A DNA stretch of 64,000 bases from DASXZH01 sp963829965 (GTDB lineage: Bacteria > Armatimonadota > Fimbriimonadia > Fimbriimonadales > Fimbriimonadaceae): NCBI GenBank assembly GCA_963829965.1, contig CAWHLK010000036.1:62001-126000 (forward strand), in the 5' to 3' direction. Shown here in pieces: positions 18,123 to 27,616 of the stretch. Both the position numbers and the translations under genes were made by a program. Numbering within the stretch: the first letter of the stretch is position 1; each line of letters opens with the position of its first letter. The notes beneath the pieces were generated by a model. The model was not told where the DNA came from and ran no database searches. It saw only the letters and a program-made list of their open reading frames with translations.

Positions 18123-20211
18123 GGAGTGTGAAGCGGACCTTGCGGCCAAAGAAGTGGCTCCGTTCGGACCGCTATATCAACCGCGAATACAGCTGGATTC
18201 AAATTCAACAGCCGTGTTTTGGAAGAAGCGGCCAATCCCAAGAACCCTCCGCTTGAGCGCCTGAAGTTCCTCGCAATTTTTGAATCCAATCTCGACGAGT
18301 TCTATATGGTTCGAGTATCCGGCCTAATCGAGCAGCAGGAAAGCGGCATTTTTGAACTTTCGCCGGATGGCATGTCACCCTCCGAGCAGCTCAGCCTTAT
18401 TTCCAAGACCGTCATTCCTCTACGGCGGAAGGCAGGCGATCTTTGGCAACGCGTTTTGCAGCCTCTGCTGGCAGAACAGGGCGTACTGGTTGGCGAGTAC
18501 GGCGCTTTACAAGAGCGGCAGCAACGTGCACTGGAGCGGATCTATGAACACGAAATCTTTCCGGTCTGCACGCCCCTCATGCTTTATCCGGCGCCCAACG
18601 TGCCGTTCATTTCCAATCGAAGTCTGAATCTGGCCGTGGTGCTGAAGGATGATAGCGGCGCGCAGAAAATTCCGCGGCTCAAAATCCCAACCGTTGTTCC
18701 CCGTGCCATCCGCGTCCATCGCAAACGCAACGAGTTTGTACTTTGCGAAGATGTGATCCGCAACAACCTGCAGAACTTGTTCCCAGGTGTGCAGATCGTT
18801 GGCGTCTACGTGTTTCGGGTTATTCGAGACGCGGACATCGAGATCCGCGAAATGGAAGCAGAGGACCTCCTCGAGACGATTGAGAAAACGATTCGCCTTC
18901 GGCGATTTGGCGACCCGGTTCTGCTCCAGGTGAGCTCGCAAATGCCCGAGGACATTCGCGATTTGCTGTCCCATGCGCTAGGCATCACTTCGGCGTCGGT
19001 CATGAGTGTGGAAGGACTGCTTGGGTTCGACGTATTTTGGGAGCTTGCCGATCTGGAGATCCCTTCTCTCAAGTTCCCGGTTTACCAGCCTTACATTTCG
19101 GAGCAGCTTTCCGGCTCCAAGAAGATCTTCGAAACGATTTCCAAGACCGACGTTTTGGTTCACCATCCTTTCGACAGCTTCCGAACGGTTGAAGATTTCG
19201 TTGCATCCGCGGCGAACGACCCTGACGTTATTGGAATCAAGCAGACCCTGTACCGCGTGGGCGCGGAGTCGCCCATCGTCGAATCCTTGCTTAAGGCGGC
19301 GGAAAACGGCAAACAGGTCGCGGTCACGGTTGAGCTTAAGGCTCGTTTCGATGAGAGCAACAACCTGGTTTGGGCAAAGGCTTTGGAGCGTGCAGGCGCG
19401 CATGTCAGCTACGGCTTTCCTGAACTCAAAACCCACGCCAAGCTATGCCTTGTCGTTCGGCGCGAGCCGAACGGCCTCAAGAGTTACGCTCACGTTGGCA
19501 CCGGCAACTACAACCCCACCGACCGCGCGGCTCTACACGGATTTGGGGCTGTTTACCTGCGATCCGGAGATCGTGCAGGACATCGCCGAGTTGTTCAACT
19601 ACTTGACCGGATTCTCCCGTCAGCGCGAATACAGGAAGCTCTTGGTCTCCCCGTTTGGCATGCGAGAAGGCATTTTGAAGCGCATCCATCGCGAGGTGCT
19701 GCGGTTCAACAAGACAGGGGTGGGGCGGCTGATCTTCAAGGTCAACTCTTTGGTTGAGCCGGAGGTCATCGATGCGATTTACGAAGCGGCCCAGACGGGA
19801 ATGCAAATCGACTTGCTGGTTCGCGGCGTTTGCGCGCTACGGCCGGGCCTGCCGGAATTCAGCAAGAACCTCCGCGTTACCTCGGTGGTCGGGCGGTATT
19901 TGGAGCACAGCCGGGTCCTCTATTTTGAGAACGGCGGCGATCCGGAGGTGCTGATTGGAAGCGCGGACCTCATGCGCCGAAATATCTACCGGCGAATCGA
20001 GGTTTTATGCCCGGTTCAGAAACCGGAGTTCGTAAGCTATTTGCGGAACGAGGTGCTGGAGCACTATTTGCAGGACGTGGCCAACACGTGGATCATGGGC
20101 TCGGATGGAACGTACAAGCGCCGCACCGGCCCCAGCCCGGAGTTCCAGGTCCAGACGTATTTCATGGAGCACCCGGGAACGAAGTCGCTCTTTCCGCCTG
20201 AGCATGAATGA
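18119..20211 (+). CDS. ppk: Polyphosphate kinase 1 (two apparent frameshifts)
   Basis: PPK1 makes polyphosphate from ATP at the membrane. The corrected product has 696 residues, the usual size. Family landmarks are the N-terminal RYINREYSW, NLDEFYMVRVSGL, FDSFRTVEDF, IKQTLYRVG, KTHAKLCLV with the phosphorylated histidine, YAHVGTGNYN, and ARLYTDLGLFTCD. Two frame breaks interrupt it. At CAAATTC (18200-18206), removing an A restores SWIQFNSRVLEEA. Near 19521, removing one G restores NPTTARLYTD. Both motifs are highly conserved, so sequence errors are far more likely than gene decay. The start is the GTG at 18119 that overlaps the ppx stop; a second in-frame GTG at 18128 is possible. Confidence 0.93.
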
Positions 20212-20216
20212 ACGTG

Positions 20217-20250
20217 GGTGACAGTCGCGTGACGAGTGACGGGTTCGGAG
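20217..20250. repeat. Heptameric GTGAC-type repeat after ppk
   Basis: Just after the ppk stop are repeated GTGAC units (GGTGAC, GCGTGAC, GAGTGAC) ending in GGGTTCGG. A similar array with the end GGGCTCGG follows the RNase J gene at 35302-35335. Confidence 0.45.
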
Positions 20251-20251
20251 A

Positions 20252-21928
20252 TTATATTCCTTGGCGATTCAGCCTTTTTTTGAAGTAAATGGTCAAGTTT
20301 TGCCCGGCAGCCCTCCAACCGACTGGTGTTTGCTCTGCTTTCCCTCCTCTCACGTCAACCATATATTCAAATCCCTGCCACTCATAGTGGACGCGATCCG
20401 GCTCAACCTTCTTGACGGCCATTTTAGAAGGATCCCACTCGAAGGAGAGCGTTAGCAGGGCAGAGGCCCCAAGCTCGAAAGACAAGCTTGTCTCGTCAAA
20501 ATGCACGGTCAGGAGTTGGCCATTGTCAGCGGGAAGTTCCACGGTCATTCTGGTATCGACCTCAGAAACCTTGACTTCGCCTGTCAGCCGCAAGCGCTTC
20601 CCATCGACTTCAAAAAACCCGCCTGCGCCGGCTTCTCCAAAAGAACCGGGATGGCTGCTCCAAAGGTAGCCGTCGAGAACGGCCGGCATCCTCTGCTCCA
20701 CACTCTCCTCCCTTGTTGCTTGGTCAAGAAAGGGTTGAGGGTTGCTGTCGGAATAAACCGTCAAGTCCCTTAGATAAAAGAGATCGCCTCTAATGTGCAG
20801 ATTCGCACGGTAGTAGCGGCTTTGATACCAACTCGAACGCTCGCCGGTTTCATTTCCGAACGGGTCGACAAGCTGGACTTGTGCTTGCGTTGGGGTGGAC
20901 TTGAATGCCCTTTTGAACCGACGACCGGAATCGCCCATGGTTTCCACATGAAACGAACCGGTTTCGCGCAAAGCGGCCAAAGCCGCCATTTGGCGAGGAT
21001 ATGCTTCCGCCATCTCTGGCCATGGAAAGCTGTTTTCTTGGCCAAGCTGGGCGTAGGCGAAATAGCCGGTTGGGGCTTTGGAGATCATGTTCAGAAAGGT
21101 CTTTATGAATGTAGGGTCCTGGCCTGAGATCCAGACGGGCTCCATCGTGTCCGGTGGGTTAAGCGTTCTTCCGCCTGGAATCGGCACATCTCGGTAGTAG
21201 TAATAAACGGGATCTTGGCCGAGCATTCTGAAGACCGGAGTATTGATCTGGTTTTCCAAAGCAAGGGCCGGGCTCCAGCAGTTGACCTTGCTTGGATAGT
21301 AGCCCGCGATAGGCGCGCCCCAAATGGTGAAGCCGTCGGTTGCGATTTGGTCCCGGCAGACCGCGTAGGCGTCGATTCCATAAGTCTCCGTCAGGTGAGC
21401 CATGGTGATAGAGTCCAAGTTCCAGCTCGCTACCGATTTCGGATACTTGCCCCAAACCGACTTGAACGTCTTCATCGCCGTATCGGCAAGCTTGATGCGC
21501 TCGTCCTTCGAGTAGCCGATGGAAAACGCGACACAGGGGTTGTAATCCCACTCGTAGCCCGGTCTTCCGCGCCAGTCCACTCCCGCCGCCTTGCAGTGCA
21601 GTTCGTTCATCTCGAACCAAGTGCCGATTTCATGGTTCGCGGCCATATGTTCTTTCAGAAACGGCACAAACGGCCCGCTGACCAGCGCGTCATATTGGAG
21701 CAGCCACGTCGCCGGAAGCTTATGCTCAAGGATCGACTCCATTTGCTTTTGTACCGGTAGGAGAAGATCGGTCTTAAACCGGGGCTCAACGCCACGGATG
21801 AAGTTCACAACGTTAATACAGCGGACCGCTTCCGGGCCTTTCGCAAAATCAACCATCAGCAAGCGGCTCGTAATGGGGGTGGTGGCGGCGGCAAGGGAGT
21901 ATTTGAGAAGCTCGCGGCGAGAAAGCAC
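20252..21928 (-). CDS. Tat-exported protein of unknown function
   Basis: This 558-residue protein opens with a twin-arginine signal (SRRELLKYSLAAATTP), so it is probably folded with a cofactor or complex before export. The first 330 residues look like an alpha/beta barrel of the glycoside hydrolase or polysaccharide deacetylase kind: CINVVNFIRGVEPR, NHEIGTWFEMNE, KYPKSVASWNLDSITMAHLTETYGIDAY, then FAYAQLGQEN. The C-terminal 200 residues are beta-rich, with carbohydrate-binding character (LHIRGDLFYLRDLTVY, GYLWSSHPGSFGE). A role in sugar processing fits the neighbouring LacI regulator, but the family is not firmly recognised. Confidence 0.55.
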   Translation of the reverse strand: MLSRRELLKYSLAAATTPITSRLLMVDFAKGPEAVRCINVVNFIRGVEPRFKTDLLLPVQKQMESILEHKLPATWLLQYDALVSGPFVPFLKEHMAANHEIGTWFEMNELHCKAAGVDWRGRPGYEWDYNPCVAFSIGYSKDERIKLADTAMKTFKSVWGKYPKSVASWNLDSITMAHLTETYGIDAYAVCRDQIATDGFTIWGAPIAGYYPSKVNCWSPALALENQINTPVFRMLGQDPVYYYYRDVPIPGGRTLNPPDTMEPVWISGQDPTFIKTFLNMISKAPTGYFAYAQLGQENSFPWPEMAEAYPRQMAALAALRETGSFHVETMGDSGRRFKRAFKSTPTQAQVQLVDPFGNETGERSSWYQSRYYRANLHIRGDLFYLRDLTVYSDSNPQPFLDQATREESVEQRMPAVLDGYLWSSHPGSFGEAGAGGFFEVDGKRLRLTGEVKVSEVDTRMTVELPADNGQLLTVHFDETSLSFELGASALLTLSFEWDPSKMAVKKVEPDRVHYEWQGFEYMVDVRGGKAEQTPVGWRAAGQNLTIYFKKRLNRQGI

Positions 21929-21974
21929 TTGTGGATTCTAGCAATAGTGGACTGCCGGATGAAATGCCGGCAAG

Positions 21975-22994
21975 TCACAAACCGCGAGGACTTGCAGTTG
22001 AGCGCCTGACCACAAGTTCGGTGTTCAGCATGGTGGAAGGGGGAACACCGTGGCCTTCGATGAGCCTCAGCAAGGCTTCGAACGCGGCCGATGCCAGGTC
22101 TGTGACCGGATGATTGACGGTGGTCAACGGGGGATAAGTGTCCTCACTTCCGGGGATCATGCCGAATCCGACGACGCTCAAATCCTCGGGCACAGAAAGG
22201 TCCCTCTCCAAAGCTGCGTAAAGAGCGCCTCGAGCCATCAGATCGTCCGCGCAGGCCAAGGCGGTTGGCGGATCGTCCACCGAGAGGATCTTTCGGGCTG
22301 CCGTCCTGCCTTCCTGAATCAAGAACTTGCCGGACTCCACATAGTCTTCGCGATACGGGATTTCCTTGCGCTTTAGAAAGTCTTTGTAGGCATCCAGCCG
22401 CATGCGAGCATCCAGCATCCCCAAATCGCCGGCAATGTGGCCGATCTTTCGGTGCCCAAGATCGTAGAGGTGCTGCATCGCCTGCTCCATGCCCTTCTGG
22501 TTATTTACACCGAAAAATGCGACGTTCACAGGCGGCTCGCCGGCAACGATGACGCAGGGAAGCTGCTTGCTGGCGGCTGTGATGAGTTCTCCCTGATCCG
22601 CATAGGGGGCGATGAAGACCACGCCGTCGACTCGGCCGTCGGCCATGATCGACAGCAGCTCGTCCTCCCCCTCACCGTTGTATCCGGTGAACATGAGCAC
22701 GTCCTGGTTCAATTGGCGCGCCTTATTGGCGATTCCGTTGAGTGCCAATTGGTGATAGACGCTTGAAAAGGGGTTGTCAATGAGTTCGGGGAAGATCACC
22801 CCAATCGTGTGGCTTCTGCCTGTGACCATGGACCGGGCCACACGATTGGGGCGATAGTTCAGCTCTCGGGCGGTTTGAATGATCTTCGCCTTGAGCTCAG
22901 CAGGAACGGGTCGAGGGCCATCATTCAGCGCGTAGCTGACCGTACTCAGCGAGATATTGAGCTTTCTTGCTATGTCTTTCAGAGTGGTCGGCAT
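21975..22994 (-). CDS. LacI-family transcriptional regulator
   Basis: This 339-residue regulator has the LacI DNA-binding head TLKDIARKLNISLSTVSYALNDG (residues 3-25) and the hinge helix NRVARSMVTGRSHTIGVIFPE. A periplasmic-binding-protein-like sensor domain completes it (DGVVFIAPY, NNQKGMEQAMQHLYDLGHRKIGHIAG, DDPPTALACADDLMARG, and a C-terminal TTVNHP segment). The effector is probably a sugar. It lies 46 bases upstream of the Tat-exported protein on the same strand and may control it. Confidence 0.92.
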   Translation of the reverse strand: MPTTLKDIARKLNISLSTVSYALNDGPRPVPAELKAKIIQTARELNYRPNRVARSMVTGRSHTIGVIFPELIDNPFSSVYHQLALNGIANKARQLNQDVLMFTGYNGEGEDELLSIMADGRVDGVVFIAPYADQGELITAASKQLPCVIVAGEPPVNVAFFGVNNQKGMEQAMQHLYDLGHRKIGHIAGDLGMLDARMRLDAYKDFLKRKEIPYREDYVESGKFLIQEGRTAARKILSVDDPPTALACADDLMARGALYAALERDLSVPEDLSVVGFGMIPGSEDTYPPLTTVNHPVTDLASAAFEALLRLIEGHGVPPSTMLNTELVVRRSTASPRGL

Positions 22995-23029
22995 ATTGAC
23001 TTTGCGCCGGATTTCCGGATCGAACCCAT

Positions 23030-25156
23030 CTAGTTAACCGTGATCGTTCGACTGTATGTGTTGTTCGTCGTGCTTTGTTCCTTGATCGCGCTCGAGCTAT
23101 TCACCGTAAAGGTGATGGTGTGCGCTCCCTTGGTGAACGTAAGGTAGGCCGCGTCCACCACCGTGTTGTAGCTGCCTTCAGGAATCGCTGCAATCTCCAC
23201 CGTTTTTACTACGACCCCGTCCACCTTGATCGTGTTCGCGCAGCTAGGACCATCGGCCGCGCCCTGGTTCTTCGAGCAAACCGCGATGTAGTAGGGGGTA
23301 GTGTGGCTGAACGACGCCGGCTCCGCGATGGAGGTCGATGAAGCGTGAATCATGAGAGGATGAGTCCATCCGCCGGACGCGGGATCGTAGGGGATGTAAT
23401 CCGGCTTGTAGGATCCGAGATTGTAATAAAAGGCGAGGTCCAGCCAAAGCTTGTAGAAGTTGGCAGAGCCCCATCCGGTGACGAAGTCCCAGTCCACGGT
23501 CCCGCTGTACACGCCGTTTGTGCCAGTGGTGATGTCATGGTAAAGATAGAAGTCCGCCGAAATGTCTTGGGCCGGATTTTCGAACCAGTTCCCCAACTGG
23601 TAGAGGGCTGGGTTAAGGCAGCCAACAAAGACTGTGCTTTTGTATATCGCGCTGTACTCACCCAGCATATCCAGGATATTGGAAGACCAAAGCGGAGTGG
23701 ACGCGCTGGTTCCGTACACGTATTCAACGCCTCCATCTACGATGATCGCGTATGGGGTGAGGCCACTTGCATTTGCGGAGACGTCCGGGACTTGGCGCTT
23801 TCCGTTCGAATGGGAATTGCTCACTCCGGGACCCACTTGCCAGGATGGCCTGGCATAGAGCTTGCTGAGGCCGCCACCGCCGCCACTCGGCTTGGGCGAT
23901 GTTGTGTAATCCCAGGCCGCTTCGTGGCTATAGGCGTTCGCAGATGTAAGGTAAAGGGCAGTGCCTCCAACGGATGTCACGTAAGGGCAGGAAGTCTCCA
24001 TCTTCGTAGTGATCGCGTTGCTTCCGGTGTTGGAATAGGCGCCGGAGTCACCACTGGCGACCAGAATCGATACCCCAGACTCCGATAGGGCCTCACAAAG
24101 ATCTTCGAAATCGGTGGCAAAAGCCTGTTCGTCTCCTGCGATGATCGTGGCTTCCTCAAAGTCCCAGCTCGAGCTGAGCACGGGAATGGATTCGATATTG
24201 CCAACCGCGTCGAAGCAATCCAATTCTCCTTGTTCCGTCTCGTTGGCCCCTGGACCATCGATAGCGAAGATGGTCGCGCTCGGCGCTTGGCCCCCGATCG
24301 TTTCGATATCGAGAGCGGCTTCGCCCGCCGCGTCACCGCCGGTCGTGGGTCCGCCGTCCACGAGGACGTCATAAATGGTGAATGGATTCACGCCAATATC
24401 TTTCGCAAACTCAATAGGATCGTCAAAATATCGGAGGGTTGGCGAGTAGATCCCGATGTTCATCCCTTGCCCTTTGTAGGTCTTCTGCAAGGGCGCAGAG
24501 TCATACCCGGTTGACAACTGGCTGGGGACATAACCGCCGCTATTTTGCTGGGGCGCCTGAACCTTGGCAACCTTATGGAAACCTGCAGGATGCTGGATTG
24601 CGAGATTCGATAGCCCGTGAACCCCGTTAATTCTGGAGGCGATCGAGGCGGGCAGTTTGGGCTGGGTCGCCGGGGCAAAGAACTCGGCCGGCTCTCCTTC
24701 CGCGATCAGTTCAGTCGGTCTCGCAAAGTTCGAATAGTGGGTAGTGAACACCTTTTCCGCATTGCCGATTGTCGTTTCCGCTGAAATAAACAAGCGGCTT
24801 GTCGCCAGGCTCACATTGGTGAATCCGCGATCGTTCAAGAATTCGGTGACTGCCTCTACGTCTGCATCGCTCGGCCCGAAACGCCGGCCAAACTCGCGTG
24901 TCTTGATCCAATGATGAAAATTCGGGGAGTTGGGATCATAAAGCTGAGCGAACAACGCATTTGCCCCCGCCTTGTTGAAGCCCTTGAAAGAAAGGCCGAT
25001 TCGAAGTTTGGTTTCTTTGGAAACCGGCGAGGCGGTCGCCTTGAACTTTGAAGGGTTAGGAGCTCCTTTTACAGCCATAAGCTCCTGCGCGAAGGCCGAG
25101 CCGGCAAGCAAACCAGATATAAGAATGATTGGGGCAAATCGATGAATGCGAAACAT
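23030..25156 (-). CDS. Sedolisin (peptidase S53) with prodomain
   Basis: This secreted serine-carboxyl protease of about 708 residues starts at the ATG at 25156, which has a clear GGAGG site; longer in-frame extensions are not needed. A signal peptide (FRIHRFAPIILISGLLAGSAFA) precedes an activation prodomain (LRIGLSFKGFN to FTTHYSNFARP, about residues 45-155). The catalytic domain has GEAALDIE (the Glu/Asp pair), SGDSGAYSN (the oxyanion Asp) and GTSASTP (the catalytic Ser). After it, a C-terminal beta-sandwich resembles CARDB or fibronectin-type domains and may anchor the enzyme or bind substrate. Such enzymes act at acid pH in many soil bacteria. Confidence 0.9.
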   Translation of the reverse strand: MFRIHRFAPIILISGLLAGSAFAQELMAVKGAPNPSKFKATASPVSKETKLRIGLSFKGFNKAGANALFAQLYDPNSPNFHHWIKTREFGRRFGPSDADVEAVTEFLNDRGFTNVSLATSRLFISAETTIGNAEKVFTTHYSNFARPTELIAEGEPAEFFAPATQPKLPASIASRINGVHGLSNLAIQHPAGFHKVAKVQAPQQNSGGYVPSQLSTGYDSAPLQKTYKGQGMNIGIYSPTLRYFDDPIEFAKDIGVNPFTIYDVLVDGGPTTGGDAAGEAALDIETIGGQAPSATIFAIDGPGANETEQGELDCFDAVGNIESIPVLSSSWDFEEATIIAGDEQAFATDFEDLCEALSESGVSILVASGDSGAYSNTGSNAITTKMETSCPYVTSVGGTALYLTSANAYSHEAAWDYTTSPKPSGGGGGLSKLYARPSWQVGPGVSNSHSNGKRQVPDVSANASGLTPYAIIVDGGVEYVYGTSASTPLWSSNILDMLGEYSAIYKSTVFVGCLNPALYQLGNWFENPAQDISADFYLYHDITTGTNGVYSGTVDWDFVTGWGSANFYKLWLDLAFYYNLGSYKPDYIPYDPASGGWTHPLMIHASSTSIAEPASFSHTTPYYIAVCSKNQGAADGPSCANTIKVDGVVVKTVEIAAIPEGSYNTVVDAAYLTFTKGAHTITFTVNSSSAIKEQSTTNNTYSRTITVN

Positions 25157-25242
25157 ACTGTGATCCTCCGGGTGAAATTGTATCACCGCGCCTGCCTCAA
25201 TGGGGCGGATTAGGCTGCGAACCTGGCAATGAAAGCGCAATC

Positions 25243-26550
25243 TTAAATAAGCGCTTTCTCTTTAACCTCGAAGTAAAAGGAGACGAGTGCGGCAGCAAGG
25301 TCTTGGGGCTCGGCCTCCAGATTATGCAGTCCCGCTATCTTAAGGGGCACGGACGCCTCCCTCCGGTCGGACACAAAAAGCAAAGCGCTTGCCTTGAGAT
25401 AGAGGTCGTCCGGGTCACCGATCGGGGCTTTGACGAGTTCCGCCAACCGCGGATCGGAAACGCGCGCGACAAGCGTCAGATGCCGTCGCGCCATAGGACC
25501 AAACGCGGCGCTGAGCTCCTTGGCCTGACCGGGATCTTCAACATCGGTAAAGCTCACAATGAGAGAGCGGCGTTTCCACCTGGAGGCGAGGAAGCTGAAG
25601 GCGGCGGCGGGATCGCTTTCTACCGGCTCGGCAACAAGATCGTGGATGGCTTCAATCAGAAAGCCGAGCTGGTTTCGGCCCTTTCGAGGAGGGATGTAGC
25701 GCTTAACGACGTCCGAATAAACCAACAGTCCCACATAATCGTTGGCCACGTAAACCGCCTGCGCGAGCATCAAAAGCGAGTCGAGAACGTAGTCCAGCTT
25801 CGTGATGCCGTTAACTTCGGACAGCATGCGACGCCCGACATCGATGCAGATAATCACGGGCTGATTGCGCTCTTGCTCGTACTGGCGAACGATCAGTTTT
25901 CCTCTTCTGGCAGTAGCTTTCCAATCGACTTTCCGAAAATCGTCCCCGAGCACGTATTCCCTTAGCGATTCGAACTCCGAGCCCAGGCCGCGCATGCGCG
26001 ATTTCCTGATACCCAGATCCTGCAGCTTCCCCTTCTGGTTGAGGAAATCGAACTCCCGCATTGCGAGCACGTTCGGATAAACGCGGACCGGCTGCTCGGT
26101 ATCGAGTCTGGTCTGTTTCTCCACGAGCCCGAGCGGACAGGCGATACGCAGAAAGGTGCCCTGAAAGAAGGTCTCCCCACGTTCGGCAGGGGTGACCATA
26201 TAAGAAAGCTCCTCGATGCCTCCGGGCTGCAAGGCGAGGTCGAACTCCTTTCTGGTCGCCTCAAAGCGGGAAGGCGGCTCATCCCGGAGGCGCGCCCTAA
26301 CCGCTTCGGCTCCCTCGTTGAATATCCGCAGCACCACTTTGTTCTGGACTCGAACGGAGAGAACCGGATCAAACCGTCTTTCAAAGCGCAGGCCGCTCGT
26401 ATCAGGGCAGAGCCGCCAGGTTATGTAGGCCACTAAGAGCAGAAAACCATCAAAGACGAAAGCGAGCCAGGCCATGCCCACAACGGCCGCAACTGCGGCG
26501 AAAGGGATGCCGACGGCAAATACCAGCCAAAAACGCTTCGTAGGAACCAA
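25243..26550 (-). CDS. DUF58 protein with VWA-like domain
   Basis: This 435-residue protein has two N-terminal membrane helices (about residues 7-45), then a beta-rich part. The DUF58 signature follows: YVLGDDFRKVDWKATARRGKLIVRQYEQERN, then ICIDVGRRM with the metal-site-like Asp. This arrangement belongs to the family usually encoded beside a MoxR AAA ATPase and transglutaminase-like proteins. No MoxR gene is seen in this window. The start is a TTG at 26550. It is divergent from the RDD gene. Confidence 0.88.
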   Translation of the reverse strand: MVPTKRFWLVFAVGIPFAAVAAVVGMAWLAFVFDGFLLLVAYITWRLCPDTSGLRFERRFDPVLSVRVQNKVVLRIFNEGAEAVRARLRDEPPSRFEATRKEFDLALQPGGIEELSYMVTPAERGETFFQGTFLRIACPLGLVEKQTRLDTEQPVRVYPNVLAMREFDFLNQKGKLQDLGIRKSRMRGLGSEFESLREYVLGDDFRKVDWKATARRGKLIVRQYEQERNQPVIICIDVGRRMLSEVNGITKLDYVLDSLLMLAQAVYVANDYVGLLVYSDVVKRYIPPRKGRNQLGFLIEAIHDLVAEPVESDPAAAFSFLASRWKRRSLIVSFTDVEDPGQAKELSAAFGPMARRHLTLVARVSDPRLAELVKAPIGDPDDLYLKASALLFVSDRREASVPLKIAGLHNLEAEPQDLAAALVSFYFEVKEKALI

Positions 26551-26605
26551 ATTGCTTCACTTGCGAGGCAGCGGACGTCGCTGCTTCCAAAAGGTACGAT
26601 GAAGT

Positions 26606-27358
26606 ATGCCTCAGGAACTGCTGGTTCTTAGCCCGGAAAAAACAGTTCTTTCATTCGACTTGGCTCGAACGGGCTCGCGTGTGTTTGCTCAACTGCTGGA
26701 TCTCCTGCTGATTATCGTCGGCATGGTCATCGTTTTCTATATTGGGGTGGCGCTCGTCCTTATCTTTCCGAGCTTTCGCGCCTTGGGCCTCGCTCCAATG
26801 CTGTTCGCTGCTTCGCTGGGCTGGCTGGTCTATTTCATTCTTTTTGAAGGGCTTTGGAACGGGCAAACCCTTGGGAAGAAAGCCCTCGGCATACGCGTGC
26901 GCATGGCGGACGGAACGCCGCTGACATTTCGCGCCGCTCTGGCCCGCAATCTTCTCCGGCCTGCGGATCTGCTGCCGTTTTATTACTTCCTGGGGTTCCT
27001 CGCCATGTTTACGAATGTGAGGTCTCAGCGCATTGGGGACATGGTCGCGGGAACCGTGGTTCTGAGAGAAAGGAAGCCGATGGCGATCTTTTCCCCCGCG
27101 CCGTACGTGCTGGGCGTCCACCCGTTCGAAAGCCAGGTTGGGGACCTGCGGGGAATGACAAACGACGAATACGCAGTTCTCAAACGACTTTGCGACCGGT
27201 TTCCCAAATTACCCACTCGGGTACAGGACCAACTGATCGCCGAGGTTTGGCAGCCGTTCGCCCAACGTTTCAAAATCTCACCCCTGCCAAACGTCCATCC
27301 GGTTTACCTTGCGGAGGCCGTCGTCATGAAATATGGTCGAAGGCAGGGTTTGCTCTGA
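26606..27358 (+). CDS. RDD-family membrane protein
   Basis: This 250-residue protein carries an RDD domain in residues 15-155: three hydrophobic helices (LLDLLLIIVGMVIVFYIGVALVLI, LFAASLGWLVYFILF, and LLPFYYFLGFLAMF) with the conserved ARTGSRVFAQLLD and NGQTLGKKALGIRV segments. The C-terminal 90 residues are cytosolic and hydrophilic. The function of the family is unclear; roles in ion or solute transport have been proposed. A candidate replication origin follows immediately downstream. Confidence 0.85.
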   Translation: MPQELLVLSPEKTVLSFDLARTGSRVFAQLLDLLLIIVGMVIVFYIGVALVLIFPSFRALGLAPMLFAASLGWLVYFILFEGLWNGQTLGKKALGIRVRMADGTPLTFRAALARNLLRPADLLPFYYFLGFLAMFTNVRSQRIGDMVAGTVVLRERKPMAIFSPAPYVLGVHPFESQVGDLRGMTNDEYAVLKRLCDRFPKLPTRVQDQLIAEVWQPFAQRFKISPLPNVHPVYLAEAVVMKYGRRQGLL

Positions 27359-27360
27359 TA

Positions 27361-27612
27361 ACTTATGTGGATAGCAATTGGAAAACTGTGCAAAGCTTTG
27401 GAGGGAGGAAATCAAGGCCCTTCAAAAGGCGTAATTGGCGGTTTATTCACAGGGTTATCCACTCTGGACCTTTGGATTTTTGCGCCAAATTCAGCTTCAA
27501 ATCGAGTATTTGCAAAGGCATGCAAGGCTGGCGGCTGTAAGTTATCCCCAATTTCAGGAAGCCCCTAATTATAACAATAAGAATTCATATAAAGCCTAGA
27601 TCTTAAGAGATA
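27361..27612. other. oriC: Candidate replication origin region (DnaA-box cluster plus AT-rich stretch)
   Basis: Four sites close to the DnaA consensus TTATNCACA lie within 185 bases: TGTGGATAG at 27366-27374 (reverse, one mismatch), TTATTCACA at 27443-27451 (exact), TTATCCACT at 27455-27463 (one mismatch) and TTATCCCCA at 27542-27550 (one mismatch). They are followed by an AT-rich segment around 27565-27612, and the recF start is 5 bases further on. This matches the layout of bacterial origins, but dnaA and dnaN are not in view. Confidence 0.55.
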
Positions 27613-27616
27613 CAGA

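Noticed and set aside
18119..20211. ppk as a pseudogene
   Set aside because: Two one-base edits restore strictly conserved motifs and normal length, so a sequence error is more likely.
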